Shown: in pieces, positions 9,981 to 18,776 of the stretch
Layout of the letters: each line of letters starts with the position of its first letter
Position numbering within the stretch: the stretch's first letter is position 1
From: Sphingomonas kaistensis
GTDB lineage: Bacteria; Pseudomonadota; Alphaproteobacteria; Sphingomonadales; Sphingomonadaceae
Length of the DNA: 64,000 nucleotides
Direction of reading: 5' to 3'
NCBI RefSeq assembly: GCF_011927725.1
Contig: NZ_JAATJC010000001.1
Span: 186,001-250,000, forward strand
Notes under the pieces: generated by a model
Seen by the model: the letters and a program-made list of their open reading frames with translations, nothing else
Databases searched by the model: none
What the model was told of the DNA's origin: nothing
Made by a program: the position numbers and the translations under genes

Positions 9981-11143
9981 GCGATGGTTCCTTTGAGCGC
10001 GTTGATCTGGTCGTCGGTAAGGCCGAGGCCGGACAGGATTTCGTGGGTGTCGGCGCCGGGCGGGGAGGCTGCGGTGCCGGCCGGCTGCTGGCCTTCGAGG
10101 CGGACCGGACTGCCGATCTGCAGCGCCGTCCCGCCGCCCGGAAGCGCGACCTCCACCGCCATGCCCCGCGCCCGGTTGTGCGGATCGTCGAGCGCTTCGG
10201 CGATGGTCAGGACCGGAGCATATTGGGTGTCGGCGGCGGCTAGAATGGCGAGCCAGTCGGCGCGCGTCCGGGTCGCCATCACCTCGGCGATGCGCTGCTT
10301 CATCTCCGGCCAGGCCGTCCGCTCCATCTGGCGCTCGGCCAGCTCGGGCAGGCCGATCGCCTCCACGAACAGCCTCCAGTAGCGCGGCTCCATGTCGGTG
10401 GTGACGAGATAGAGGCCATCGGCCGTGCGCCAGATCCCGCTGTCGGCGCGGTGCATGCCCTTGGGCGGCGCCGTGGCGAGATCGGGATTGCGCGAGACGA
10501 CGTTGGCGACCAGCGGCAAGGAAGCGTCGCTCATCGCGATGTCGAGCCGCTGGCCCTTGCCCGAGCCGGCCCGCGCCAGCAGCGCGCCGAGGATGGCGAT
10601 CGCCCCGTTCGATCCGCTCAGCAGGTCGGCAACCGGAACGCCGGGAAACGACGGCCGCTCGGGATCGTCGCCGATCCGCGACAGCGCCCCCGAAATGGCC
10701 AGCGCGACCGGGTCGTGGCCGGGGCGGCGAGCGTAGGGCCCGGTCTGGCCGCACAGCGAGATCGAACAATAAACGAGGCCCGGGTTGAGCGCCGCCATCT
10801 CCCCGGCGCCATAGCCCATCGCGGCCATCACGCCCGGGCGGTAATCCTCGACCAGCACGTCGGCGGCGGCAATCAGGCGATGGATCGCCTCGCGTCCGCC
10901 GTCCGAGCCGGGATCGATCAGAACGCTTTTCTTGCCGCGGGCGAAGATGTCCTGCGCGCGCAGCCGGGCGTTTTCTTCCTCGGACAATCGGTCCCAGCCG
11001 AACACCTTGCGCTGCTTGGCAAGCTCGCGCGGGTTCTCGATGCGGATCACCTCGGCCCCCATCTCGGCCAGCAGCCAGGTGCAATAGGGCCCCGGCAGGA
11101 ACTTGCTGAAGTCGATGATGCGGATGCCGCCGAGCGCGGTCAT
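9977..11143 (-). CDS. CaiB/BaiF (class III) CoA-transferase 2
   Basis: 388 residues starting MTALGGIRIIDFSKFLPGPY, with the ATG overlapping the stop of the upstream gene (ATGA). The catalytic Asp is retained in RPGHDPVALAISGALSRIG. GYGAGEMAALNPGLVYCSIS and the C-terminal GLTDDQINALK are family features. It has all the parts expected of an active class III CoA-transferase, and may form a homodimer or pair with one of the neighbouring paralogues, as BbsE and BbsF do. Substrate unknown. Confidence 0.85.
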   Translation of the reverse strand: MTALGGIRIIDFSKFLPGPYCTWLLAEMGAEVIRIENPRELAKQRKVFGWDRLSEEENARLRAQDIFARGKKSVLIDPGSDGGREAIHRLIAAADVLVEDYRPGVMAAMGYGAGEMAALNPGLVYCSISLCGQTGPYARRPGHDPVALAISGALSRIGDDPERPSFPGVPVADLLSGSNGAIAILGALLARAGSGKGQRLDIAMSDASLPLVANVVSRNPDLATAPPKGMHRADSGIWRTADGLYLVTTDMEPRYWRLFVEAIGLPELAERQMERTAWPEMKQRIAEVMATRTRADWLAILAAADTQYAPVLTIAEALDDPHNRARGMAVEVALPGGGTALQIGSPVRLEGQQPAGTAASPPGADTHEILSGLGLTDDQINALKGTIA

Positions 11144-12117
11144 GGCCGGGCATCCAGCGACGACAGCCACAAGGGCCCGGGCAGCTTCACGCCGTCGACC
11201 TCGCGCCACAGGCCGCGGGCAGCGAGATGGTCGCTTGCAAGCGCGTCCTCGGGGGTGTCGATGTAGGACAGGCCGAGGCCCTTCCGCGCGGAAAGTTCGC
11301 CAAGCTCGGCACGGGTGCGGGACTGGAAGAAGCCGGCGACGATCTCTTCCCACTCGACCAGGGTTTCGCGCGCGACGTCGGCGACCAGCACCGTGTCCCA
11401 GTTGACCTCGGCCAGCGGCCCGGCGCGGTCGCCCAGCAGGCCGACCATCGCGCGCATCATCGGTGGATTGTCGACCAGCGCCCAGGTCACCCAGCCGTCC
11501 TTGCACGGCCACACCTGCCGCACACCCGACTTGCCGCGGATCAGGAGGTTGCCGGTGCGCTTGCCGATCCGGCCGGTCCAGCCCCAGGTCAGCGGCTCGC
11601 GATAATTGGCCAGCACCGCCGATTGATAGGCCGAGACCTCGACCAGCTGCCCGCGCCCGCTCTCCGCCCGCGCCCGCAAGGCGGTCAGGGCACCGATCAC
11701 CGCCTGGATCCCGGCCAGGGCATAAGCCTGCTGCCCGGGCAGGGTCAGGGGCGCGCGATCGGGATCGCCGACGATGGCCATCAGGCCCGACCGGGCCATC
11801 AGCGTGAGGTCGGTTTCCGGCCTGTCGCCATTGAGCCCGCCCGGCAGGAACGGCGCGATCACGACGTCGATCAGCGCGGGGTTGGCCGCGGTCAGCGTGT
11901 CGTGGTCGAGGCCGGGCCCGCGCAGCACGATGTCGGCCTCGCCGAGCAGCGCCTCGGCCTCGCCCGGACCGAGCGGCTGCTTGCCGTGGTTCCAGGCCAG
12001 CTCCCCGGGAGACGCGCGCCGCACCTCGGCGCCGAGCTCGGCCAGCATCCGCCCGGCGATGGCGCCGAGTTCCTCGGTGAGATCGATCACCAGCAGGTGG
12101 GCCAGAATCCCTCTCAT
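11140..12117 (-). CDS. CaiB/BaiF CoA-transferase 3, short
   Basis: 325 residues, some 60-90 shorter than its neighbours. It opens MRGILAHLLVIDLTEELGAIAGRMLAELGAEVRR, with a reduced CoA-binding segment of about 50 residues where others have a longer loop (HGKQPLG instead of the usual NRGKRS-type stretch). The predicted catalytic Asp is in ETDLTLMARSGLMAI, and GRGQLVEVSAYQSAV is the usual dimer-interlock motif. The internal shortening suggests a specialised subunit rather than decay, since the frame is intact and overlaps both neighbours by 4 bases. Confidence 0.78.
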   Translation of the reverse strand: MRGILAHLLVIDLTEELGAIAGRMLAELGAEVRRASPGELAWNHGKQPLGPGEAEALLGEADIVLRGPGLDHDTLTAANPALIDVVIAPFLPGGLNGDRPETDLTLMARSGLMAIVGDPDRAPLTLPGQQAYALAGIQAVIGALTALRARAESGRGQLVEVSAYQSAVLANYREPLTWGWTGRIGKRTGNLLIRGKSGVRQVWPCKDGWVTWALVDNPPMMRAMVGLLGDRAGPLAEVNWDTVLVADVARETLVEWEEIVAGFFQSRTRAELGELSARKGLGLSYIDTPEDALASDHLAARGLWREVDGVKLPGPLWLSSLDARP

Positions 12118-13304
12118 GCCAGCGCCCCGGCCGCGATCAATTCCTCGACCTCCGCTTCCGGCAGTCCAAGCAGGTCGACGAATATCGCGCGGTTATGCTG
12201 GCCAAGGTTGGGCGGCGGTCCGACCCGTACTTCGCTACCGGAAAACCGCAGCGGCGGCGCCGGCATGTCGCAGGTGCCGAGCTTGTCGTGGGTGATGGTC
12301 CGGAAATGGCCGCGCTCGACCAGTTCGGGATCGGTGTAGACGTCGCGGCCGTCGGCCACCGCCTCGGCGGGGATGCCGGCAGCGGCGAGGCGATCGGCGA
12401 GGATGTGCGCGTCGTGCAGCACGGTCCAGCGGCCGAGCGCCTTCTCCAACGCCTCCTCATGCTCCTTGCGACCCGCGAGCGTCGCGAAGCGCGGATCGTC
12501 GATGCCGCTCATCTCCGCCAGCCGCGCCCACTCCGCATCGTCTCGCACAGCAGTTGCGATCCACTGGTCGGAGCCGCGTGCCGGAAATGCGCCATGCGGG
12601 GCCATGGTCGCCGAGCGGTTGGCCGGCTTGCCGCCGCGACCCTGTTGCAGCGCCGCGAACTGGTCGGCCATGACGTGCACCAGCGGTTCGACCTGGCTGA
12701 TGTCGATATGCTGTCCCTCGCCGGTCCTCGCCCGATGCTCGAGCGCGGCCAGCATCGCCACCGTCGCGAACATCGGCGCCACCACGTCGCCATAGGCGAA
12801 GGGCGGCATGTGCGGACCGCGATCTTCCCACCCGGAGAGCGCCGCCATGCCCGACAGCGCGCCGGCCGAATTGCCGTAACCGCGCATGGTCCCGAGCGGC
12901 CCGGCCCGCCCGGCGACGCTGACGCTTACCTGAATGATATCGGGCTTGATGCGCTGCAGCTCGGCGAAGGACAGGCCCACGCGGTCCATGTAGCCGTGGC
13001 TGAAATTCTCGACCACGATGTCCGCCCAGGCGACCAGCTTCTTCGCCACCGCCACCCCGCGCGGGTCGCCAAGGTTGATGGTGACGCCCATCTTGCTCGT
13101 GTTGGTGATCGCGAAAAAGGTCGACGCATCGGGATCGCGCCCGCCGCCGGCGAACGGTCCGCTCAGCCGCCCGAGATCGAGCCGCTTGCGCGATTCGATC
13201 TTGATCACGGTGGCGCCGAGGTCGGCGAGATCCTTGGTCGCGCGCGGACCCGCCCCGACCCAGGAGAAGTCGGCGACCTTCACCCCGGCCAGCGGAAGCG
13301 TCAT
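12114..13304 (-). CDS. CaiB/BaiF-family protein 4, catalytic Asp not evident
   Basis: 396 residues with a clear family fold: LAGVKVADFSWVGAGPRATKDLADLGATVIKIES at the start, VENFSHGYMDRVGLSF, and GQHIDISQVEPLV. Where the other three paralogues have Asp five residues before the conserved (A/R)(L/S)SG-type segment, this one reads RGYGNSAGALSGMAAL, with Gly there and Asn next to it. It may be a non-catalytic partner subunit, as reported for one subunit of heteromeric class III CoA-transferases, or use another residue. First CoA-transferase after the transporter genes; ATGA overlap with dctP. Confidence 0.75.
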   Translation of the reverse strand: MTLPLAGVKVADFSWVGAGPRATKDLADLGATVIKIESRKRLDLGRLSGPFAGGGRDPDASTFFAITNTSKMGVTINLGDPRGVAVAKKLVAWADIVVENFSHGYMDRVGLSFAELQRIKPDIIQVSVSVAGRAGPLGTMRGYGNSAGALSGMAALSGWEDRGPHMPPFAYGDVVAPMFATVAMLAALEHRARTGEGQHIDISQVEPLVHVMADQFAALQQGRGGKPANRSATMAPHGAFPARGSDQWIATAVRDDAEWARLAEMSGIDDPRFATLAGRKEHEEALEKALGRWTVLHDAHILADRLAAAGIPAEAVADGRDVYTDPELVERGHFRTITHDKLGTCDMPAPPLRFSGSEVRVGPPPNLGQHNRAIFVDLLGLPEAEVEELIAAGALA

Positions 13305-14344
13305 GGCGTCGGCCCCTTCGCGCATTGAACCTGCGGCTGGGCCAGCAGGCGCTGCGCTTCCTCGTAGATCGGAAGCGCATCGACGCCGACCGACTTCAGC
13401 CGGACCGCCTGGTCGCGGGCGTCCTGATTGTAGAGCTGGTCGAAGCGCTGCTGCTCGGCGGGAGTGAGATCGGAGAAGCTGATCCCCTCCTCCTTGCCAT
13501 ATTTGATTCCCGCCGCCTCGGCCTTGAGCAACTCGCGGTTCAAAGCGGCTTCCCAGCGCGGCTTGCCCTCGATCATGATCTGCTGGAGGTCGGGCGAAAG
13601 CCGCTTCCACGCCCGGTCCGACATCGCCCGGGCGGGGTAGGCACCCCGGCTGAAGCGGATGGTGGTGAAGTGCTTCGCGACCTCGGCGAAGTGCAGGCTG
13701 CGGATAGTGTCGGCCGGCGCCACTACCCCGTCGATCACGCCCTTGGCGAGCGCGGAATAGACCTCGCCCATCGGCATGTTCACCGGGTCCGCGCCAAGCT
13801 GCTTCAGCACGTCGATGGCATCGGTCTGGGCGCGTAGGCGAAGGCCGCGCAGGTCGGCGAGGGTGCGGACCGGACGGTTGCGAGTCAGCACGCCGGGGAA
13901 ATTGCCGCCCTGCACCGCCAGCACGTGAAGCCCTTCCAGCTCGTGCCCGAACGCCGGGAAGCGGGCGGCGAGGCAATCGTAGACCGTGACCTGATCGGGA
14001 ATGTCCTTGACCCCGCCGTAAAAGGCCGCCTGCCCGCGCAGCAGGTGCGCACCGCCGCGCGAGTAGATGGGGGTGATGAGGCCGATGTCGGCGATGCCGT
14101 GGCGGATCTCCTCCATGCTCATGTCCGACGACAGCAGGGCGCCCGACCAATAGGGCTTGAACGCGATCCGCCCGCCGCTGCGCTGCGTCACCCACTTCAT
14201 CCATTCCTGATCGGCCAATCCGAACGGATGCGTCGGCGGATAGGGGCTGGCGTAGGTCAGGACATGGGTGCCGGGCGCGGGCTTCTCGGCGTTGCAGCCA
14301 CCGAGCAGCAATATCGCCGCAAGCAGGCCCAGAAGCTTTCTCAT
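13301..14344 (-). CDS. dctP: TRAP transporter solute-binding lipoprotein
   Basis: 347 residues. A lipobox (ILLLGGC, cleavage before Cys17) marks it as a lipoprotein, unusual for DctP proteins, which are more often soluble in the periplasm. The mature part follows the family: HPFGLADQEWMKWVTQRSGGRIAFKPYWSG, then the arginine region LADLRGLRLRAQTDAIDVLKQLGADPVNMPMGEVYSALAKGVIDG, where one Arg usually binds the substrate carboxylate. It should capture an organic acid for import by DctQM. The ATG overlaps the dctM stop (ATGA). Ligand unknown; downstream CoA genes suggest an acid that is then CoA-activated. Confidence 0.88.
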   Translation of the reverse strand: MRKLLGLLAAILLLGGCNAEKPAPGTHVLTYASPYPPTHPFGLADQEWMKWVTQRSGGRIAFKPYWSGALLSSDMSMEEIRHGIADIGLITPIYSRGGAHLLRGQAAFYGGVKDIPDQVTVYDCLAARFPAFGHELEGLHVLAVQGGNFPGVLTRNRPVRTLADLRGLRLRAQTDAIDVLKQLGADPVNMPMGEVYSALAKGVIDGVVAPADTIRSLHFAEVAKHFTTIRFSRGAYPARAMSDRAWKRLSPDLQQIMIEGKPRWEAALNRELLKAEAAGIKYGKEEGISFSDLTPAEQQRFDQLYNQDARDQAVRLKSVGVDALPIYEEAQRLLAQPQVQCAKGPTP

Positions 14345-15642
14345 GCCAGCACCTTGGGCAGCCACAGGGTGACGATCGGAAAAGCGATCAGCATCGCGAG
14401 GTGGAAGAAATCGGCGACCAGGAAGGGCACGATGCCGCGGAAGATGGCGCCCAGCGGAATGTCCTTTCCGATCGACTGGATGACATAGACGTTGAGCCCG
14501 AGCGGCGGGTGGACGAAGCCGATCTCCATCGTCCGGACGAGGAAGATGCCGAACCAGATCGGGCTGTACCCAAGCTCGACCGCGATCGGCAGGAAGATCG
14601 GCGTGGTCAGCAGCATCAGCGCCAGCCCGTCGAGGAAGGAGCCGAGCAGCAGCAGGATAAGCGCCATGGCGATGATCGCGACGACCGGGCTGGCGTGGAG
14701 GTCGCGGACGGTCTGGCTCATAAGGTCGGCGAGGCCGGTGACGCTGACGAACGTCGCGAACAGGATCGCGCCGAAGATGATCAGGTAGATCATGCCCGTG
14801 GTCGACAACGTCTTGGCGAACGCATCGCCGATCGCGGCGCGGTTGAAGGCGCCGCGGAAGGCGCACAGCAGGAAGGAGCAGATCACGCCGACCGAGGCCG
14901 CTTCGGTCGGGGTGAACCAGCCGATCATCAGCCCGCCGATGACAAACACCACCAGCAACAACACGTCGATGACGCCCAGCAGCGCCCGCATCCGCTCGCG
15001 CCACGGCACGCGCTCGGACGGCGGCCCAAGCTCGGGCTTGAACCAGCACATGATGGCGATCGCGACCATGTAGAACAGCGCCTGGCTGAGGCCCGGAATG
15101 ACCGCAGCGATGAACAGTTTGCCGATCGATTGCTCGGCGATGATCCCGAACACGATCAGCGCGCCGGATGGCGGGATCAGCGCCCCAAGGGTGCCGCCCG
15201 CGGCCAGCGCACCAGCGGCGAACCCCGGCTGGTAGCCGGCACGGCGCATTTCCGGGAGCGCGGCCGAACCGACGGTGGCCACCGTGGCAAGGCTCGACCC
15301 GCTGATCGATCCGAAGCCCGCGCACCCGGCGATGGAGGCGAGGCCGAGGCCGCCACGGCGATGGCCGACGAAGCGCGCGGCGACATCGAAGAAGTCGCGG
15401 CTGGCCCCGGCCGCGAAGCACAGGTGTGCCATCAGCAGGAACAGGGGCAGCACCCCCAGCTCATATTTGGTCGCCACCTCGAAGATGACCACGCCCGCCT
15501 TGGCGACCGCCGCCTCGGGCGAGAGCATGACGGCAAGGCCGCCGATGCCGGCGAGTGCCAGGCTGATGCCGATCGGCACGCCCAGCGTCAGCATCGCCAG
15601 CAGGGCGATGATTCCAATGAGGCCGACAAGCTCAGGCGTCAT
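14341..15642 (-). CDS. dctM: TRAP transporter large permease
   Basis: 433 residues, about 12 hydrophobic helices, the standard DctM length. Typical segments include LGVPIGISLALAGIGGLAVML near the start, GTLGALIPPSGALIVFGIIAEQSIGKLF in the middle, and LLLLGSFLDGLALMLLTTPIFLPIAVELG near the end. It is the ion-driven (Na+ or H+) substrate channel in the inner membrane, working with the lipoprotein DctP and small permease DctQ. It overlaps dctQ by 11 bases and dctP by 4. Confidence 0.92.
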   Translation of the reverse strand: MTPELVGLIGIIALLAMLTLGVPIGISLALAGIGGLAVMLSPEAAVAKAGVVIFEVATKYELGVLPLFLLMAHLCFAAGASRDFFDVAARFVGHRRGGLGLASIAGCAGFGSISGSSLATVATVGSAALPEMRRAGYQPGFAAGALAAGGTLGALIPPSGALIVFGIIAEQSIGKLFIAAVIPGLSQALFYMVAIAIMCWFKPELGPPSERVPWRERMRALLGVIDVLLLVVFVIGGLMIGWFTPTEAASVGVICSFLLCAFRGAFNRAAIGDAFAKTLSTTGMIYLIIFGAILFATFVSVTGLADLMSQTVRDLHASPVVAIIAMALILLLLGSFLDGLALMLLTTPIFLPIAVELGYSPIWFGIFLVRTMEIGFVHPPLGLNVYVIQSIGKDIPLGAIFRGIVPFLVADFFHLAMLIAFPIVTLWLPKVLA

Positions 15643-16156
15643 GTCGCCTCCACGCCCGCCAGGCCTGGCGAAGGAAGGCGATCGCGACCACCACGAGCGC
15701 CAGCGTCATCAGTAGGCGCAGCAACCGCAGGGGGATGTGGAGCAGCTCCGAGCGCTCGAACCCGTTCCACAGGTCGGCAAGGATCATCGTCGAGCCGATC
15801 ACCAGCACCAGCACGGTAAGGGAGGCGGCGATGTCGGCGGCAATCGCCAGTCGCCGGCGCGGTTCGGGTTTCAGCCGCTCGGTCAGGATATGGACCCCGG
15901 CATGCCCCCGCGCCAGGGTCACGCTGACCAGCGAGGAAGCGGCGATCAGGACGATGGCCGCCTGAACCACCTCGATCGCGCCGAGCAACTGGAAGCCGGC
16001 ATGGCGGCCAAGCACCGCGATGGAATCGGCTGCCGTCGCCAGCAGGAGGCCGCAGCATCCGACCACGAACGCGATCCTGGCGACCGGTCCGCCCGTGACC
16101 GGCGCCGGAGCGTCGCCGTCACTCGAGTCGGTCGAGGTCGCCATCTCCTCCGCCAC
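15632..16156 (-). CDS. dctQ: TRAP transporter small permease
   Basis: 174 residues with four hydrophobic helices and a variable N-terminal tail of about 25 residues. GHAGVHILTERLKPEPRRRL after the second helix is typical of DctQ. The GTG at 16156 is chosen because GGGGGAGG lies 8 bases upstream. It is the first gene of the seven-gene TRAP/CoA-transferase part of the operon (eight with the dehydratase-like gene) and stands divergent from a MarR regulator. Confidence 0.85.
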   Translation of the reverse strand: MAEEMATSTDSSDGDAPAPVTGGPVARIAFVVGCCGLLLATAADSIAVLGRHAGFQLLGAIEVVQAAIVLIAASSLVSVTLARGHAGVHILTERLKPEPRRRLAIAADIAASLTVLVLVIGSTMILADLWNGFERSELLHIPLRLLRLLMTLALVVVAIAFLRQAWRAWRRHDA

Positions 16157-16258
16157 GCGATCGTCCTCCCCCGATTGACAGGCACTCGTTCGACCACTTT
16201 AGTGATCGCTCAGGCAAAACCGTAGAAATTATCAACCATCTGTCAACAGGGTCTTCTC
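16157..16258. promoter_or_regulatory. Divergent promoter region, TRAP operon / MarR
   Basis: The 102-base gap holds TTGACAG (16175-16181) and its exact reverse complement CTGTCAA (16240-16246). The first could be a -35 for the MarR gene with a weak TTTAGT 17 bases on; the second a -35 facing the TRAP operon. Between them GAAATTATCAACC (16225-16237) is AT-rich and could form the operator. No -10 for the operon is convincing. Confidence 0.35.
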
Positions 16259-16762
16259 GTGAAAACTGACGAAAAGAGGCGGGTGGCCCGCACCGCGGGA
16301 AGGCCGTCCGACGGCGATGGGGCGACCGGGATCAAGCTCGGGCGGCTCGGCAATTATGTCGGCTTTCGCATGCGCCGCGTCCAGAACCAATTGTCCGCCC
16401 TGTTTGCCGCGGCGACCACTCACTACGGCATCCGCTCGGGACTGTTCTCCTCGCTTGCGCTGATCGAGGCCAATCCCGGCATCTCGCAGCAGGAACTGTC
16501 GAGCACGGTCGGTCTCGACAAGTCGATCACGGTGCAGATCGTCGACGAGCTCGAGAAGCGCGGCTGGGCGAAGCGCGAGCGCTCCACGGTCGATCGCCGC
16601 CGCCATTCGCTGACCATCCTGCCGGGCGGCGAGAAGACGCTCGACGAACTGTTCGCGATCATGGTCGATGTGGAGGCCAAGGTGCTGGCCCAGCTCGATG
16701 CCGACGAGCGGCCGATGTTCGACGCTGCGCTCGACCGCATGTACGGCGTCTTCCACCGCTAG
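16259..16762 (+). CDS. MarR-family transcriptional regulator
   Basis: 167 residues from a GTG with AGGG eight bases upstream. A basic, glycine-rich N-terminal tail of about 28 residues precedes the domain. The winged helix is ISQQELSSTVGLDKSITVQIVDELEKRGWAKRERSTVDRRRHSLTILPGG. It stands divergent from the TRAP/CoA-transferase operon and is the obvious candidate regulator; class members of this kind often respond to aromatic acids or their CoA esters, but that is inference. Its TAG stop is shared as CTAG with the convergent hydrolase gene. Confidence 0.85.
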   Translation: MKTDEKRRVARTAGRPSDGDGATGIKLGRLGNYVGFRMRRVQNQLSALFAAATTHYGIRSGLFSSLALIEANPGISQQELSSTVGLDKSITVQIVDELEKRGWAKRERSTVDRRRHSLTILPGGEKTLDELFAIMVDVEAKVLAQLDADERPMFDAALDRMYGVFHR

Positions 16763-18252
16763 CGAAAAGCGCTCGCCGCCTGCCGCCGCGCTTCGGCTTT
16801 CTGCACGCGCGCCTCGGGCGACCGCAGCCACCCGGCCCGGACCAGCCCGTCGACCGCCGCGTCGAAGCGGCGCAGATAGTCCGTCGCGCCGCCGGGATAG
16901 AGTTGCCGCAACCGCTCGCGTGACAGTGGCACGCGGCGCATCGGGATGGCCGGGCTGCCGATACCCGGCGCCGCCTGGTCGCAGTTCGATCCTTCCGGCG
17001 CCTTGCCGTAGCGGGCGAGCGGAACGGCGATCTGGGCGGGGCGGATGCCGCCCAACGTGTTGCCGTTGGAGTCGCGGACCTGAACCAGTTCGCGATGCCG
17101 GAGCCGGGCGGCGCGCGGCGGCGGAACGCCCTCCCGCACCCAGCGCTCGAGATTGGCGTGGGCGGCCCGGGCAAAGGCCGCAATGTCGATATCGCTCGGC
17201 TGATACGGGCAGGCGTCGACGGGTGGCGCGAACGGCTGTTTCAGCCGCCACGCGATCTGCCGCTCGGCAAGAAAAGTGCGGAGCCCGCCCGAGCCGTGGG
17301 TGGTGCCGGGCAGCTCGTACAGGCGGTGCGCCCCGGGGCTTCGGTCGCGATCGGGGGTCTGCGGTTCGCGGTTGGTGATCGCCTCATTCTCGCTCTGCAG
17401 TTCGATCACGGGCACGTCGACGGGGCGGTTGGGCCGCCGCGGATCGTCCACCCCCGGCATCGGCAAGCGCCCGTTGAGTGGGAGATAGCCCGAGCGGAAA
17501 CTGAAGCCCGAGATCCCGATCAGGTAGCCGTCGATCAGCGGTCGGCCCGAGGCCGTTCGGGCGCGATCGTGAAAGCCCTCGTTGATGAAGGTGCGAAGCA
17601 GGCTGCCGGTGAACGACCAGCCCGACGAGAACACCCGCCGCACCGCGAGGCCCCTCAGCGGCCCGGCCGGATCGCGCAGCAGCCGGGCGCTGTCGGTCAG
17701 CACGTCCCAGCGGATGCCATCCTCCTCCGCCGGCCAGCGAAGCGGGGCGTAGCGTTCCGGGTTGAACCAGCGCAGCGTCAGCGGCGCCATCACGGGAACC
17801 GGCCCGGGCCTCGCCCGCCGCGTATTCTCGTCCGCGCCGCTCATCACCGACACGAACGCGTCGCCGCGTTCCAGCACATAGGGCGCGAGGGTCTGCCAAT
17901 TGTCGTTGCCGCGGAACGGATGCGCCGGGTTGAGCTGCACCGTACCGCTGAAACGCCGCGGGTCGCGCGGACGGATCACGATCAAGCGAGTGACGTACGG
18001 AACGCCGCGCTGCACCACCGCAAGCCCGTCGCCATAGACATTGGCGACGCCCGACTGGAACCACTCCTCGCGGACATAGCCTGCCCGGCGCAGCGCGGCG
18101 TCGGCGGTGGAGCCCGGCTCGGCCGGATCGAGCCACATCGGGGAGGAAGCAGTCGGCGCGGGCGCGCGCCGGACCTCCGCCGCCTCCGCCCTTCCCGGGG
18201 CGAGCGCGACGAGGGCCGAAAGCCACATCAGGGCGGGAATGAGCCATCTCAT
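16759..18252 (-). CDS. Exported alpha/beta-hydrolase domain protein
   Basis: 497 residues with a cleavable signal peptide (MRWLIPALMWLSALVALAPG, cut near AEAAE). The likely nucleophile elbow is GWSFTGS (G-W-S-F-T-G) after VRRVFSSG; the candidate catalytic His is in LPGTTHGSGG. The layout resembles the large secreted alpha/beta-hydrolase domain family (Pfam Abhydrolase_10 type) with NPAHPFRGNDNW and a long C-terminal part. It probably splits an ester in the periplasm; substrate unknown. It is divergent from a MarR gene, which may control it. The stop shares CTAG with the other MarR gene on its far side. Confidence 0.7.
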   Translation of the reverse strand: MRWLIPALMWLSALVALAPGRAEAAEVRRAPAPTASSPMWLDPAEPGSTADAALRRAGYVREEWFQSGVANVYGDGLAVVQRGVPYVTRLIVIRPRDPRRFSGTVQLNPAHPFRGNDNWQTLAPYVLERGDAFVSVMSGADENTRRARPGPVPVMAPLTLRWFNPERYAPLRWPAEEDGIRWDVLTDSARLLRDPAGPLRGLAVRRVFSSGWSFTGSLLRTFINEGFHDRARTASGRPLIDGYLIGISGFSFRSGYLPLNGRLPMPGVDDPRRPNRPVDVPVIELQSENEAITNREPQTPDRDRSPGAHRLYELPGTTHGSGGLRTFLAERQIAWRLKQPFAPPVDACPYQPSDIDIAAFARAAHANLERWVREGVPPPRAARLRHRELVQVRDSNGNTLGGIRPAQIAVPLARYGKAPEGSNCDQAAPGIGSPAIPMRRVPLSRERLRQLYPGGATDYLRRFDAAVDGLVRAGWLRSPEARVQKAEARRQAASAFR

Positions 18253-18294
18253 CGGGAACCGATCCTCGCCATCCTGTCACATTCGATTTGACCG

Positions 18295-18304
18295 TTTGCG
18301 CAAA
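18295..18304. promoter_or_regulatory. Short palindrome between hydrolase and MarR genes
   Basis: TTTGCGCAAA is a perfect 10-base palindrome in the 71-base gap between the divergent starts at 18252 and 18324. It lies 19 bases upstream of the MarR start and could be an autoregulatory site. The evidence is position and symmetry only. Confidence 0.3.
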
Positions 18305-18323
18305 AAATGGCTTCCCGCAGCAC

Positions 18324-18776
18324 ATGGCAGCAAACCACAATCCTCACGGACCCCTCAGCCAACTCACCGGCTATCATCTCCGGCGCGCCTCGTCGGTGTT
18401 CGCCGCGGACTTCGCGCGGGCGATGGAGGGGACTGGGCTGCGCCAGGTGCTGCTCGGGATCCTGGCGGTGGTGTCGGCCAATCCAGGGATCAACCAGGGG
18501 TCGGTCGGCCGGCTGCTCGGGATCAAGCGCGCCAACATGGTGTCGCTGATCAACGAACTGATCGATGCCGGACTGGTCGATCGCGAGGTCGATGCGAGCG
18601 ATCGCCGCGCCTTCACCCTCAAGGTCAGTCGCCGTGGCGGCGCCGCTCTCAAGGATGCGCTGGTCCGGATCGAACTGCACGAACAGCAGCTGCTGGCGGG
18701 CTTCACCGCTGACGAATCCCGCATCCTGCTCGACCTGCTCGGGCGGATCGAACGGCACGAGCCCGCGGTCGACTAG
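18324..18776 (+). CDS. MarR-family transcriptional regulator (possible FerC analogue)
   Basis: From the ATG at 18324 it has 150 residues. The winged helix is INQGSVGRLLGIKRANMVSLINELIDAGLVDREVDASDRRAFTLKV. A longer version from TTG at 18288 would run over the TTTGCGCAAA palindrome and was not preferred. In SYK-6 the ferBA operon is controlled by the MarR protein FerC; this gene is next to the ferA/ferB operon (convergent with it) and divergent from an esterase gene, so it could serve either. It shares CTAG with the amidohydrolase stop. Confidence 0.8.
   Translation: MAANHNPHGPLSQLTGYHLRRASSVFAADFARAMEGTGLRQVLLGILAVVSANPGINQGSVGRLLGIKRANMVSLINELIDAGLVDREVDASDRRAFTLKVSRRGGAALKDALVRIELHEQQLLAGFTADESRILLDLLGRIERHEPAVD

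Noticed and set aside
8733..11153. An 806-residue apparent fusion of two CoA-transferases
   Set aside because: The upstream half is the wrong frame of CoA-transferase 2; the TTGA overlap at 9977-9980 explains the true start.
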